Shown: positions 1 through 7,790, counted from the stretch's first letter. The stretch: DNA of 64,000 nt from an uncultured Collinsella sp. (GCA_947507155.1 CANNOC010000001.1:122341-186340), one strand, 5' to 3'. Translations and numbers: made by a program. Notes: generated by a model not told the origin, from the sequence alone.

Positions 1-205
1 GCTAACCGCCACGAATGGTACTGCTGCTAATGTCGAAACCGGTGAAATTAACATCACCGTCGGCAACACCAAGTCCGTTGGCCTTCCCCTCACCGGTCTT
101 AACGGCGTGACCTTCACCTGGATCGCTGGTGGCGTGGTGCTGTGCATCGGCGTGGCGCACCTCATCCGCAGCCGTAAGCAGGCTGAGGAGTCCGAGCAGG
201 AGTAA
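1..205 (+). CDS. LPXTG-anchored surface protein, C-terminal fragment
   Basis: This is the 3' end of a gene that begins left of the window; the frame runs from base 2 to the TAA at 203-205. The last residues form a complete cell-wall sorting signal: LPLTG, then a hydrophobic stretch (about 20 residues, GVTFTWIAGGVVLCIGVAHL) and a basic tail with RSRKQ, ending in acidic residues. Family knowledge: a sortase cleaves between T and G and links the protein to the wall or to a pilus. A class C sortase lies 2.5 kb downstream, so a pilin or pilus-associated adhesin is likely. The rest of the protein cannot be seen, so its binding role is unknown. Confidence 0.85.
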   Translation, partial: LTATNGTAANVETGEINITVGNTKSVGLPLTGLNGVTFTWIAGGVVLCIGVAHLIRSRKQAEESEQE

Positions 206-305
206 CGCTCGCTCACCCATCCCTTTGGCAGGTGGGATGTGATGGCCATGAGACTTGCGGACACTTTTCTCGTCCATCGACGTTCTTGCTTTGCCATTCT
301 CTTTT

Positions 306-344
306 CGGGGCAGACTCCGCGCTGGAGTCTGCCCCGTTCTTTTT
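306..344 (+). terminator. Rho-independent terminator of the LPXTG gene
   Basis: A perfect 13-bp stem (left arm CGGGGCAGACTCC, loop GCGCT) is followed by a T-rich tract TTCTTTTT. It lies about 100 bases after the stop codon of the surface-protein gene. The rest of 206-511 shows no convincing gene. Confidence 0.9.
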
Positions 345-511
345 GGACATAGCAGCCGGAGCGCCGTTGCGCGTAGGATCGGGCGTATGGTTAGCGAACA
401 GATGTTTGCAAATATTGCGTTTACCAGCTGTACGTGCGAGTGCTCGCAGTAAAATACCCTTGCGACGCATCCCGTGCGCGGGCGGCCGACGACTCGATCG
501 GAGGTCCCCAA

Positions 512-664
512 ATGCTGAAATTCCTTAACGCGCTCGCCGCCCTCGCGGCGGTGGGCACGTTCGTCATCGCGTTTCTTGACTCGTATGAGGTTCGGTTTAA
601 GGTCCGTAGGCGCACGCGCGGTGCGGACGGTAGAAGGCATTTGCGCCGCAACAAGCGCAAATAA
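512..664 (+). CDS. small single-span membrane protein
   Basis: A 50-residue open frame starts at ATG 512 after a GGAGG box at about 500-504. The upstream in-frame start at 434 lacks such a box and would add a non-hydrophobic extension, so the shorter form is preferred. Residues 1-25 are hydrophobic (MLKFLNALAALAAVGTFVIA) and the second half is strongly basic, ending RRNKRK. This looks like a small membrane peptide with a cytoplasmic tail. No family is recognised. A terminator follows directly, which supports an independent transcript. It may be a short structural or regulatory peptide; function is unknown. Confidence 0.5.
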   Translation: MLKFLNALAALAAVGTFVIAFLDSYEVRFKVRRRTRGADGRRHLRRNKRK

Positions 665-666
665 GA

Positions 667-693
667 ATGCCCGGGGTTAGAGGCCCGGGCATT
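667..693 (+). terminator. terminator after the small membrane gene
   Basis: An inverted repeat AATGCCCGGG / CCCGGGCATT flanks a short loop and ends in TTT, starting three bases after the stop codon. It is GC-rich and compact, though the T tract is short. Confidence 0.7.
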
Positions 694-767
694 TAACAAC
701 GTCGGAAACTGGTCGCCCGCGCTTTCGAACACTTACGCGGGGTGCGTCGTTTCCTGTAGTTATTGTA

Positions 768-793
768 TCCCGAATCGCCCAGCCGATTCGGGA
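768..793. terminator. hairpin upstream of the AbiE-like pair
   Basis: A 10-bp inverted repeat TCCCGAATCG / CGATTCGGGA encloses six bases and is followed by ACATTTTG. It may be a weak terminator isolating the next transcript, or a protein-binding palindrome. The T run is poor, so the terminator call is tentative. Confidence 0.4.
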
Positions 794-856
794 CATTTTG
801 AAAACTCAAATGCCGGCCTACGCACGAAAGGAATCTCGTTAATTCCGAAAATTATG

Positions 857-880
857 TATAATTCCAATTAAAAATGGAAT
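857..880 (+). promoter_or_regulatory. -10 box and ATTCCA/TGGAAT palindrome before the AbiE-like pair
   Basis: TATAAT at 857-862 is a consensus -10 box about 31 bases before the start codon. It overlaps an inverted repeat ATTCCA (861-866) / TGGAAT (875-880). Operators at this position fit autoregulation by the winged-helix protein encoded next, as known for AbiEi-type antitoxins. No good -35 box is visible. The stretch 780-900 is much more AT-rich than its surroundings. Confidence 0.5.
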
Positions 881-892
881 CAAACGAAAACG

Positions 893-1861
893 ATGGAAAT
901 GAACGAAGCGCTAATCTACTTACAAGAAGCACTAGGCCTCTCTGCCAAGACCAAAAATTGGCCTGGATCCGCACGCTTGCCGCTGCATCTGCGGGCGATT
1001 GAGGTCCGCGCTGTTGACGCAAACGGTTTTTCGTTTTTGCTTGCAAGTTTGCCTATCGGCGTCGGGCTTCCCGAGGCTAAGAGGGTCTATAGTCAGCTAG
1101 CCTTGCGCGCGGAGACTCCTGTTGTCGTTTCATTTCCTGATGCCGATGCACGTCAGCGCAAAGCATTGGTCGCACAAGGGATTCCCTTTGTCTGCCCGGG
1201 TAGACAGGCATTTCTTCCATTTATGGGTACAGCCTGCACGGAGAGGGGCGGTGCCCGCTTTCGCAATCACGCGACCAAGATGTCGCCCAACGCGCAGGCT
1301 GCCGCAATCTGGGGAGCAACCCAGGAGCCATATCGTCCCTATGACCTTTGTCGTGCGCTTGGGATCTCGGCAAGCCGTGCGAGTGAGGCCATAACCGAGC
1401 TTGTCGACAGGGGGCTCGCGAGGCGCGAGCGTCGCGAGCGGCGTGTCGTCGTGTTCCCTGTTGCCGTTGATCTTCTGCTCAGTGAGCACATGGCAGAGCT
1501 CTCCTCGCCTGTCTCGAAGGTCTTTTTTGCAAGGAAGACGCCGCAGATCGACTATCTTGTTGACGCTGGGGAGACGGCGCTCGCTGCGCGTTCGATGCTC
1601 GCTGCGCCGGGCATGGAACAAAAGGCCGTCTTAAAAAGTGCATGGCGTCAACTGAGCGACTTCGAAGTCGCAGACGGGGAGTTGCCGGATAACGAGACGG
1701 CGATGATCCAAGTGTGGCGCTATGCGCCCGTGTTTGCCGGCTCCTCCCGTGTCGACGACATTTCGCTTGCGCTATCTTTGGCGGCAATCGACGATGAGCG
1801 AATTCAGCTCGAAGTCGATCGCATGTTTGGAAAGGAATATCCATGGCAAGAAGCGCTGTAG
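893..1861 (+). CDS. winged-helix regulator, candidate AbiEi-like antitoxin
   Basis: A 322-residue protein with start ATG 893 (ATG 899 is an in-frame alternative). Residues about 145-195 read as a MarR-like winged helix (RPYDLCRALGISASRASEAI, then LVDRGLARRE), with an arginine-rich wing. The flanking N- and C-terminal regions match no domain I recognise. The gene overlaps the following nucleotidyltransferase gene by 19 bases, so the two are translationally coupled. A DNA-binding protein coupled to a nucleotidyltransferase is the layout of the AbiE type IV toxin-antitoxin family, and that is the basis of the call. The protein is longer than typical AbiEi, so an unrelated regulator-enzyme pair remains possible. 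Confidence 0.55.
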   Translation: MEMNEALIYLQEALGLSAKTKNWPGSARLPLHLRAIEVRAVDANGFSFLLASLPIGVGLPEAKRVYSQLALRAETPVVVSFPDADARQRKALVAQGIPFVCPGRQAFLPFMGTACTERGGARFRNHATKMSPNAQAAAIWGATQEPYRPYDLCRALGISASRASEAITELVDRGLARRERRERRVVVFPVAVDLLLSEHMAELSSPVSKVFFARKTPQIDYLVDAGETALAARSMLAAPGMEQKAVLKSAWRQLSDFEVADGELPDNETAMIQVWRYAPVFAGSSRVDDISLALSLAAIDDERIQLEVDRMFGKEYPWQEAL

Positions 1862-2616
1862 AAGGTCTCCAAGAATTTCAGCAGCATATGCAAAAAGCTG
1901 CAGGATCGTATGCCCTTATCGGCGGCACGGCATGCGACATTTTGCTCGCGGAGGCGGGACTTCCGTTTAGAATGACTCACGATTTTGATGTTGTAATTGT
2001 CGCCGATGACCGGTTGCCTCAGACGGCAGAAGCTATATGGACTTTGGTGCGTGATGGCGGTTACCGCTGCGGCTGGGGCGAAGGCAAAGGCTCATGTTTT
2101 TATCGGTTTACAGAGCCTAAGAGGCCGGGTTACCCCCGTATGATCGAACTCTTTGCGAAGTGCCCCGACTTTCTAAAGGGTCGTGAGGGGATTGATGTGG
2201 CACCAATTCACGTTGATGAAAACATAAGCAGTCTTTCGGCAATTTTGTTGGACGATGCTTACTACAGCTTGTTCCTTCAGGGAATCCGGACCGTAGGCGG
2301 CGTTTCGGTCCTGGGTACGGAATACATTGTCCCGTTCAAAGCGAAGGCATATCTCGACCTAAAAGCTAGAAGGGAAGCGGGGGAGAACGTTGATTCGAAT
2401 AAGGTAAAAAAGCATAAACGCGATGCGCTGAGGCTTGCTCAGCTGCTTGGCGAGTCGGAAGGTGTCGACCTGCGCGGAGAACTGAAGGACGATATGCTTG
2501 CGTTTGTTAAAGATTGTGAGGTGGGCGACGTCAATCTGAAACAGATTGGGGTTGCGGGCGTAACGATGGCGCAGTTGCTCGAGACGATGAAAGCAACATA
2601 TGGCTTGATTAGTTGA
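1843..2616 (+). CDS. AbiEii-like nucleotidyltransferase, candidate toxin
   Basis: A 257-residue protein. Residues about 24-52 carry a nucleotidyltransferase signature: ALIGGTA followed by a THDFDVVIV strand, so GG(T/S) plus a D-x-D metal-binding pair, as in the AbiEii/AbiGii (DUF1814-type) fold. A later segment KAKAYLDLKARREAGENVDS and KKHKRDALRL resembles the helical half of such enzymes. The start ATG 1843 lies inside the end of the upstream winged-helix gene. Family knowledge: AbiEii proteins are GTP-binding nucleotidyltransferase toxins held in check by the upstream partner and act in phage defence. Here that role is inferred from motif and gene order. Codon use is less GC-biased than in the neighbouring sortase, consistent with transfer. 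Confidence 0.6.
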   Translation: MARSAVEGLQEFQQHMQKAAGSYALIGGTACDILLAEAGLPFRMTHDFDVVIVADDRLPQTAEAIWTLVRDGGYRCGWGEGKGSCFYRFTEPKRPGYPRMIELFAKCPDFLKGREGIDVAPIHVDENISSLSAILLDDAYYSLFLQGIRTVGGVSVLGTEYIVPFKAKAYLDLKARREAGENVDSNKVKKHKRDALRLAQLLGESEGVDLRGELKDDMLAFVKDCEVGDVNLKQIGVAGVTMAQLLETMKATYGLIS

Positions 2617-2727
2617 GTGGGGTAACGTGGCCCGGACGGTGCAGTCTAGCTGCGTTGTCCGGCGCGGAAGCTCGCTAATCGGCTATTATTTGTTTAGACA
2701 ACCTGAGTTGTAGAGGAGTGACCGGCG

Positions 2728-3672
2728 ATGGTGCAGGGCGCCAAACATATGAAGAGCAATAACGCCGCGGACAACGGCGGCTCAAGCCCTCAGCCCAAAC
2801 CTCAGCCCAAGCCCAAGCCCAGGCGCCGCCGCAAGCGACTGCCGCGCTGGGCCGACCGGCTCATCACCATCGTCATCATCCTTATTGGCGTGGGCCTTAT
2901 GACCTGGCCGTGGATCTTGGACCGGCTCGAGGCCTCGGGCGTGTTCAACCAGATCAGCACCGTGTCCAGCACCGTGGACGCGCTGTCTGCCGAGGAGCGC
3001 GAGCGCATCCTTCTCCAGGCTCGCTCCTTTAACGAGCAGCTGGCGGGCGAGGCCACCGAGCTTCCCGCCGACCAGATCGAGCCCTACGCCCAGCAGCTCA
3101 TCTTTGACCGCGACCCCATGATGAGTTGGGTCGAGATTCCCTCCATCGATGTGAGTATGCCCATCTACCACGGCACGAGCGAGGAGGTCCTTATGGCGGG
3201 CGTCGGCCACCTGGAGGGCACGAGCCTGCCGGTGGGCGGCACCTCGACGCATTGCGTGCTCACCGCGCATTCGGGCATGCGCAACCTGAGCATGTTCGAC
3301 GACATCCATTCGCTGGAACCCGGCGACCTGGTGCTGCTGCACACCATGAACAAGACGCTCGCCTACAAGATGGTGGACTCCGAGGTCGTGCTGCCCGAGG
3401 AGATGGAGTCGCTGACCATCGAGCCCGGCGCCGACAAAGTGACGCTCGTCACCTGCACGCCCTACGGCGTGAACGACCATCGCCTGCTGGTGCATTGCGT
3501 GCGCACCAAGTACAGCAAGAAGGACGTCGACAAGCAAAAGTCGCTGGCCGGCCGCCACTGGGGCAAGCGCGAGTTTGCCGTGCTCATCGTGGTTATAGCC
3601 ATTGTGCTGTTGCTGCTGGACATCGTGGTCCACGCGGTCCGCAAGCGCCGCAAGGCCAAGGCCTCGGCATAA
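2728..3672 (+). CDS. srtC: class C sortase
   Basis: A 314-residue membrane transpeptidase. It has a basic, proline-rich N-terminus, a transmembrane segment near residues 48-68, and a second one near the C-terminus (about 275-300) followed by RKRRKAK, the two-anchor topology typical of class C pilus sortases. The catalytic His is in LTAHSG (about residue 180), the Cys in TLVTCTP (about 241) and the Arg in HRLLVH (about 251). Class C sortases polymerise LPXTG pilins; the LPLTG protein at the left edge is the obvious substrate. A GGAG box precedes ATG 2728; ATG 2749 is an alternative start. The AbiE-like pair lies between this gene and its likely substrate gene. Confidence 0.9.
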   Translation: MVQGAKHMKSNNAADNGGSSPQPKPQPKPKPRRRRKRLPRWADRLITIVIILIGVGLMTWPWILDRLEASGVFNQISTVSSTVDALSAEERERILLQARSFNEQLAGEATELPADQIEPYAQQLIFDRDPMMSWVEIPSIDVSMPIYHGTSEEVLMAGVGHLEGTSLPVGGTSTHCVLTAHSGMRNLSMFDDIHSLEPGDLVLLHTMNKTLAYKMVDSEVVLPEEMESLTIEPGADKVTLVTCTPYGVNDHRLLVHCVRTKYSKKDVDKQKSLAGRHWGKREFAVLIVVIAIVLLLLDIVVHAVRKRRKAKASA

Positions 3673-3685
3673 GACATTCTTCAGA

Positions 3686-3720
3686 ACCACCGCAACGGGG
3701 ATAGGCACCTTTGTGGTGGT
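3686..3720. repeat. small dispersed palindrome, ACCACC type
   Basis: A 35-bp imperfect palindrome with arms ACCACC / GGTGGT and centre GGGGATAGGCACC. Its reverse complement recurs at 37705-37739 with only three differences over 35 bases. It lies just after the sortase stop codon. See the separate finding on this palindrome family. Confidence 0.75.
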
Positions 3721-3734
3721 CGGGGCTTCCAAAC

Positions 3735-3797
3735 CATCACAACATTCGATGAAAATCGCGATTTTGGCGAAAAGCGTCGAATGTTGTGATGCTTTTT
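3735..3797 (+). terminator. long hairpin terminator after the sortase gene
   Basis: Fifteen-base perfect arms (left CATCACAACATTCGA at 3735-3749, right at 3777-3791) enclose a loop that itself contains the palindrome AAAATCGCGATTTT. The right arm is followed by CTTTTTG. A rho-independent terminator is likely, with an unusually long two-tier stem. Confidence 0.75.
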
Positions 3798-3799
3798 GC

Positions 3800-3862
3800 T
3801 GTGGGCGGGATGGTTTTCGTTGTGGGCGGGACGGTTTTCGCTATGGACGGTGCGGTTTCACT
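3800..3862. repeat. three 21-bp tandem repeats
   Basis: Three adjacent 21-base units start at 3800, 3821 and 3842 (consensus TGTGGGCGGGAYGGTTTTCGY). The third is diverged. They are followed by two 15-base units rich in GCCAGCCCGCCGCC at about 3872-3901. The second half of unit 3 (GCGGTTT) can pair with AAACCGC just downstream. No coding role is supported. The rest of 3863-3997 holds the gatC promoter region, with TATACT at 3957-3962 as a plausible -10 box. Confidence 0.6.
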
Positions 3863-3997
3863 GTAAAACCGCCAGCCCGCCGCCTGCCAGCCCGCCGCCC
3901 TCGTTACGTTTTCGCTGCATTTAGGTAAAGCACCTGCTCCAGGTGGCGTTGCCTTGTATACTAGAGCGGTTTATCTGTTATGCGGAAGGGAGCGCCT

Positions 3998-4309
3998 ATG
4001 GCACTCAGCGAGAAAGACGTGCGTGGCATCGCCGAGTACGCAAAGATCGCACTGACCGATGACGAGCTCACCCAGATGACGTCCTACCTGAACGACGCCG
4101 TCCAGATGCTCGAGCCCGTCTTGCAATATGACTTGCCCGACGTGGAGCCCACGTTCCATCCCATCGGAAGCCTGTCCAACGTGATGGGCGATGACCTGCG
4201 CGAGCCCGAGCGCGACCTGCCGCTCGACGTCGCGCTCGAAAACGCCGGCAACGCGCGCGACCGCTACTTCCGCGTGCCGTCCATTTTGGGAGAGGGGGAG
4301 AGCGAGTAA
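3998..4309 (+). CDS. gatC: Asp-tRNA(Asn)/Glu-tRNA(Gln) amidotransferase subunit C
   Basis: A 103-residue protein that stabilises the GatA-GatB contact in the cytoplasmic amidotransferase, which converts mischarged Glu-tRNA(Gln) or Asp-tRNA(Asn) to Gln- or Asn-tRNA. The sequence begins MALSEKDVRGIAEYAKIAL and ends with the conserved YFRVPSIL region, both typical of GatC. ATG 3998 is chosen over the in-frame ATG 3980 because GGAAGGGAG (3984-3992) lies correctly before it. It is first in a gatC-gatA-gatB operon; its stop overlaps the gatA start (TAATG). Confidence 0.95.
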   Translation: MALSEKDVRGIAEYAKIALTDDELTQMTSYLNDAVQMLEPVLQYDLPDVEPTFHPIGSLSNVMGDDLREPERDLPLDVALENAGNARDRYFRVPSILGEGESE

Positions 4310-5823
4310 TGGCGCTAAGCTTCGATTCCCTTACCGCCGCCCAGATCGCCGCGGGCGTTGCCGCCGGCGACTTTACCGCTACCGAGGTGGCCCAGGCCTC
4401 CCTTGCCGCCATCGAGGCGCGCGAGGGCGGGGTCCAGGCATTCCTGCAGGTGGCGCCCGAGCTCGCGCTCGAGGCCGCTGCGCGCGTGGATGCCGACCGT
4501 GCCGCAGGCAATCCGCTGCCCCCGCTCGCGGGCGTGCCGCTGGCCATTAAGGACAACATGAACCTTGTGGGCACGCGCACCACCTGCGCTTCTCGCATGC
4601 TCGGGGACTACCAGAGCGTCTACACCGCCACCTGCGTCCAGCGCATGCTCGACGCCGGCTGCCTGCCCATGGGCAAGGCCAACATGGACGAGTTTGCCTT
4701 TGGCAGCTCCACCGAGAGCTCGGCGTTCCACCGCACCAACAACCCCTGGGATACCGAGCGCGTGCCCGGCGGCTCTTCGGGCGGCTCCGCTGCAGCCGTC
4801 GCCGCGGGCGAGGTCGCGCTCTCGCTGGGCTCGGACACCGGCGGCTCCATCCGCCAGCCGGCGTCGCTGTGCGGCGTGGTGGGTTTTAAGCCCACGTATG
4901 GCGCCGTGAGCCGTTACGGTGTGGTTGCCTTTGGCTCGTCGCTCGACCAGGTGGGCCCCTTTGGCCGCACGGTCGAGGATGTCGCGCTGGCCATGAACGC
5001 GCTTACCGGCGCGGGCCACGATCCGTACGACTGCACCAGCCAGGATTGCGCCGTCGACTTTACCGAACATCTCAACGACGGTATCGAGGGCAAGCGTGTG
5101 GGCATCATCCCCGCGTTTATGGAGGCCGAGGGCCTGACGCCCGAGGTCAAGGTCGCTGTTCAGCGCGCCGCCCAGGAGCTGCAGAACCAGGGCGCCGAGC
5201 TGGTCGAGGTCGACCTGCCGCACCTGGACGCCGCCATCGCCGCCTACTACGTCATCGGCCCGGCCGAGGCGTTCTCCAACCTGGCCCGTTTTGACGGCAT
5301 TCGCTACGGCTATCAGGAGGAAGGCTGCGCCAATCTGTCCGACCAGAGCTCGCTTTCGCGTGCCCACGGCTTTGGCGCCGAGGCCAAGCGCCGTCAGATG
5401 CTCGGCGCTTACCTGCTGAGCTCGGGCGTGTACGACAAGTACTACTACGCCGCGCAGAAGGCCCGCACGCTCATCACGCAGGACTACGACGCCGCGTATG
5501 CCAAGGTGGACACCATCCTCATGCCCGCCTCGCCGCGCACGGCCTTTAAGTTTGGCGAGATCAGCGATCCCACGCAGATGTACCTTTCCGACCTGTACAC
5601 CATCTCGCTCAACATCTGCGGCAACGGTGGTATCTCGGTGCCGCTGGGCCTGGGCGAGGATACTCAGCTGCCCGTTTCTGCCCAGCTGGTGGGTCCGGCC
5701 TTTAAGGACCGTCAACTGCTCATGTTTGCCCGCGCCCTGGAGCGCGGCTTTGCCGATGCCGCCACGGGTGCGCCCGCGCTTTCCGTCGCGCCCGATTTTG
5801 CCGGGAAGGGAGGCGAGCTGTAA
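4309..5823 (+). CDS. gatA: Asp-tRNA(Asn)/Glu-tRNA(Gln) amidotransferase subunit A
   Basis: A 504-residue amidase-signature enzyme. It hydrolyses glutamine and channels ammonia to GatB for tRNA-dependent amidation. The catalytic Lys is in PLAIKDN (about residue 80). The Ser-rich loop PGGSSGGSAAAV and the nucleophile region LGSDTGGSIRQPA (about 155-190) are intact. Length fits the family. Start and stop overlap those of gatC and gatB by one base each (TAATG), indicating tight translational coupling. Confidence 0.97.
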   Translation: MALSFDSLTAAQIAAGVAAGDFTATEVAQASLAAIEAREGGVQAFLQVAPELALEAAARVDADRAAGNPLPPLAGVPLAIKDNMNLVGTRTTCASRMLGDYQSVYTATCVQRMLDAGCLPMGKANMDEFAFGSSTESSAFHRTNNPWDTERVPGGSSGGSAAAVAAGEVALSLGSDTGGSIRQPASLCGVVGFKPTYGAVSRYGVVAFGSSLDQVGPFGRTVEDVALAMNALTGAGHDPYDCTSQDCAVDFTEHLNDGIEGKRVGIIPAFMEAEGLTPEVKVAVQRAAQELQNQGAELVEVDLPHLDAAIAAYYVIGPAEAFSNLARFDGIRYGYQEEGCANLSDQSSLSRAHGFGAEAKRRQMLGAYLLSSGVYDKYYYAAQKARTLITQDYDAAYAKVDTILMPASPRTAFKFGEISDPTQMYLSDLYTISLNICGNGGISVPLGLGEDTQLPVSAQLVGPAFKDRQLLMFARALERGFADAATGAPALSVAPDFAGKGGEL

Positions 5824-7499
5824 TGAAGGAGCTTTCCGAGGTCCTGCAGGATTGGGAGGCCGTGATCGGCCTGGAGATCCATACCGAGCTCACCGCGCTC
5901 GATACCAAGATGTTCTGCAACTGCAAGCTCAGCCACGATGACGAGCCCAACGCCAACGTGTGCCCGGTGTGCCTGGGCCTGCCCGGTGCGCTGCCGGTGC
6001 CCAACAAGCGCGCCATCGAGAGCATCGTCAAGGCCGGTCTCGCCACCAACTGCGAGATCCAGCGCCACTCGATGTTCTACCGCAAGCACTACTTCTATCC
6101 CGATATGGCTAAGAACTTCCAGACCACGCAGGGTCCGGTCGCGTTTGCCATGTACGGTCACCTGGACCTGGACGTGACCGGTCGCGGTGCCGCCGAGCGC
6201 CCCGACTGCGCGTTTGGTGAGGCCGAGGCCCAGAGCCTGGCGAGCGCTTCGGCCAACGCCGAGGGCCTGTCCACGTCCATGACGTCGACCATGCGCGAGG
6301 GTAACCAGCGCGCCGGTCACCTGGCCAGCTACGACGCGTCCAACCTGCAGATGCCCGAGCGTCGCGAGGACGGTTCCTACACGGTGCCCATCCGCATTCT
6401 GCGCATCCACATGGAGGAGGACGCCGCCAAGATGGTCCACGTGGGCGGCGCCGAGGGCCGCATTACCGCCGCGGCCGAGTCGCTCGTCGACTACAACCGC
6501 TGCGGCACGCCGCTGATTGAGCTCGTGACTGAGCCCGATTTGCGCACGCCCGAGGAGGCTCGCCTGTTTATGGAGAAGCTCCGTCGCATTTTTGTGACGC
6601 TGGGCATTTCGGACTGCTCCATGGAGAAGGGTTCCATGCGCTGCGACGGCAACGTGTCGCTGCGCCGCCGCGGCGAGACCAAGCTGGGCACCAAGACCGA
6701 GCTCAAGAACCTCAACTCGTTTAAGAGCCTGCACGACGGCCTTGCCTACGAGATCTGCCGTCAGGCCGAGGTGCTCGAGGAGGGCGGCATCATCTATCAG
6801 GAGACCCGCCACTGGGAGCCCAGCCGCAAGCGCACCGTTGTCATGCGTGTGAAGGAGACGGCCGACGACTATCGTCTGTTCCCCGATCCCGACCTGGCGC
6901 CGTTCGATCTGGACGACGAGTTCATCGACCGCTGCCGTGGCGAGATTCCCGAGTTGCCCGATGCCAAGCGCGCCCGTTTTGAGGCCGACTTTGGTATTAA
7001 GGCGGCCGATGCCGAGCAGATTGCCGGCGACCCCGAGTTTGCCGAGTTCTTTGAGGCCGCCGCTGCCGGCATGGCCGGCAAGGAGGCTCAGACGGTCGCA
7101 AACTTGCTGGTGAACGAGATGATCGCCTACCTTAAGGGTGCGGGCGTGTCGCTCGCCGAGTCCGGTATTGCGCCGGCTCAGGTGGCAGCACTGGCCAAGC
7201 TGCTGGCGACCGATGCCATCAGCTCCAACCAGGCGCACGAGGTTTTTGAGGCCATGGCCCAGACCGGCGACGACCCCAACAAGATCGTCGACGAGCGCGG
7301 TATGCGTCAGGTGAGCGATGCCGGCGCGCTGCAGCCGATCGTGGACGAGGTGCTAGCAAACTGTGCCGATCAGGCGCAGCAGTACCGCGACGGCAACCAG
7401 AAGGTCATCGGCTTTTTGGTGGGCCAGTGCATGAAGGCGAGCCGCGGCAAGGGCAACCCGAAGCTCTTCAACGAGTTGCTGAGAACGTCGCTCTCGTAA
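5823..7499 (+). CDS. gatB: Asp-tRNA(Asn)/Glu-tRNA(Gln) amidotransferase subunit B
   Basis: A 558-residue protein, somewhat longer than the usual 475-500. It binds the mischarged tRNA, activates the acyl group with ATP and receives ammonia from GatA. The N-terminus contains the family signature EAVIGLEIHTEL, and CNC with CPVCLGLPG supplies the conserved cysteines of the zinc site. The C-terminal YqeY-like tail ends with GFLVGQCMKASRGKGNPK. It is last in the gatCAB operon. Its stop codon lies three bases before a long folded inverted repeat (7503-7638), which may serve as the 3' end of the transcript. Confidence 0.97.
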   Translation: MKELSEVLQDWEAVIGLEIHTELTALDTKMFCNCKLSHDDEPNANVCPVCLGLPGALPVPNKRAIESIVKAGLATNCEIQRHSMFYRKHYFYPDMAKNFQTTQGPVAFAMYGHLDLDVTGRGAAERPDCAFGEAEAQSLASASANAEGLSTSMTSTMREGNQRAGHLASYDASNLQMPERREDGSYTVPIRILRIHMEEDAAKMVHVGGAEGRITAAAESLVDYNRCGTPLIELVTEPDLRTPEEARLFMEKLRRIFVTLGISDCSMEKGSMRCDGNVSLRRRGETKLGTKTELKNLNSFKSLHDGLAYEICRQAEVLEEGGIIYQETRHWEPSRKRTVVMRVKETADDYRLFPDPDLAPFDLDDEFIDRCRGEIPELPDAKRARFEADFGIKAADAEQIAGDPEFAEFFEAAAAGMAGKEAQTVANLLVNEMIAYLKGAGVSLAESGIAPAQVAALAKLLATDAISSNQAHEVFEAMAQTGDDPNKIVDERGMRQVSDAGALQPIVDEVLANCADQAQQYRDGNQKVIGFLVGQCMKASRGKGNPKLFNELLRTSLS

Positions 7500-7502
7500 G
7501 CG

Positions 7503-7638
7503 GGAACCGAGGGGCCGGGCGCTGGGCCTTGCCTCTCAATTTCGGACAGTCCTGACTCACGACGGAGGCGCCACTGGCGCCTCCTGTTCGTGCGGAACTC
7601 ATTGAGAGGCAAGGCCCTGCGCCCGGCCCCTCGGTTCC
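7503..7638 (+). ncRNA. folded inverted-repeat element, copy A
   Basis: Two 38-base arms (7503-7540 and 7601-7638) pair with a single mismatch. They enclose a 60-base core holding TCGGACAGTCCTGACTC on the left, an inner hairpin GGAGGCGCC-ACT-GGCGCCTCC, and TCGTGCGGAACTC on the right. The same core occurs at 28571-28692 on the other strand with unrelated arms and a different inner stem. Both stems therefore differ between copies but remain paired, while the linkers are conserved. This argues for a structured RNA or a mobile element with a folded form. No T tract follows, so it is not a classical terminator. Confidence 0.6.
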
Positions 7639-7689
7639 GTGACGACTCGGCCGTTCGGGTCAGGTGGGGCTGAATGGAATAGAGTGAAT

Positions 7690-7715
7690 GGGCGCGCCGT
7701 TGGCGCGTCCATTTT
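7690..7715 (+). terminator. terminator downstream of element A
   Basis: The stem TGGGCGCGCC / GGCGCGTCCA with loop GTT is followed by TTTTT. It probably ends transcripts reading through from gatCAB. Confidence 0.8.
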
Positions 7716-7722
7716 TGTGCGG

Positions 7723-7752
7723 GTGACAAAGGGACTGTCCCTTTGTCACATT
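7723..7752. repeat. small dispersed palindrome, GTGACAAAGGG type
   Basis: Palindrome with arms GTGACAAAGGG / CCCTTTGTCAC and a central ACTGT. The same element recurs at 14021-14050, identical apart from three central bases and including the trailing ATT. It overlaps no gene. Confidence 0.75.
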
Positions 7753-7790
7753 GCAATAAATGTGATGGAAGTGTGGCGAAATAAGCTTAA

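Noticed and set aside
2782..3732. A 316-codon frame on the minus strand.
   Set aside because: Antisense to the sortase gene, which has its catalytic residues; the product is low-complexity His/Gly/Val-rich.
3602..3928. A frame giving repeated CGRDGF residues.
   Set aside because: It starts inside the sortase gene in another frame; the residues come from the 21-bp tandem repeats, and there is no start signal.
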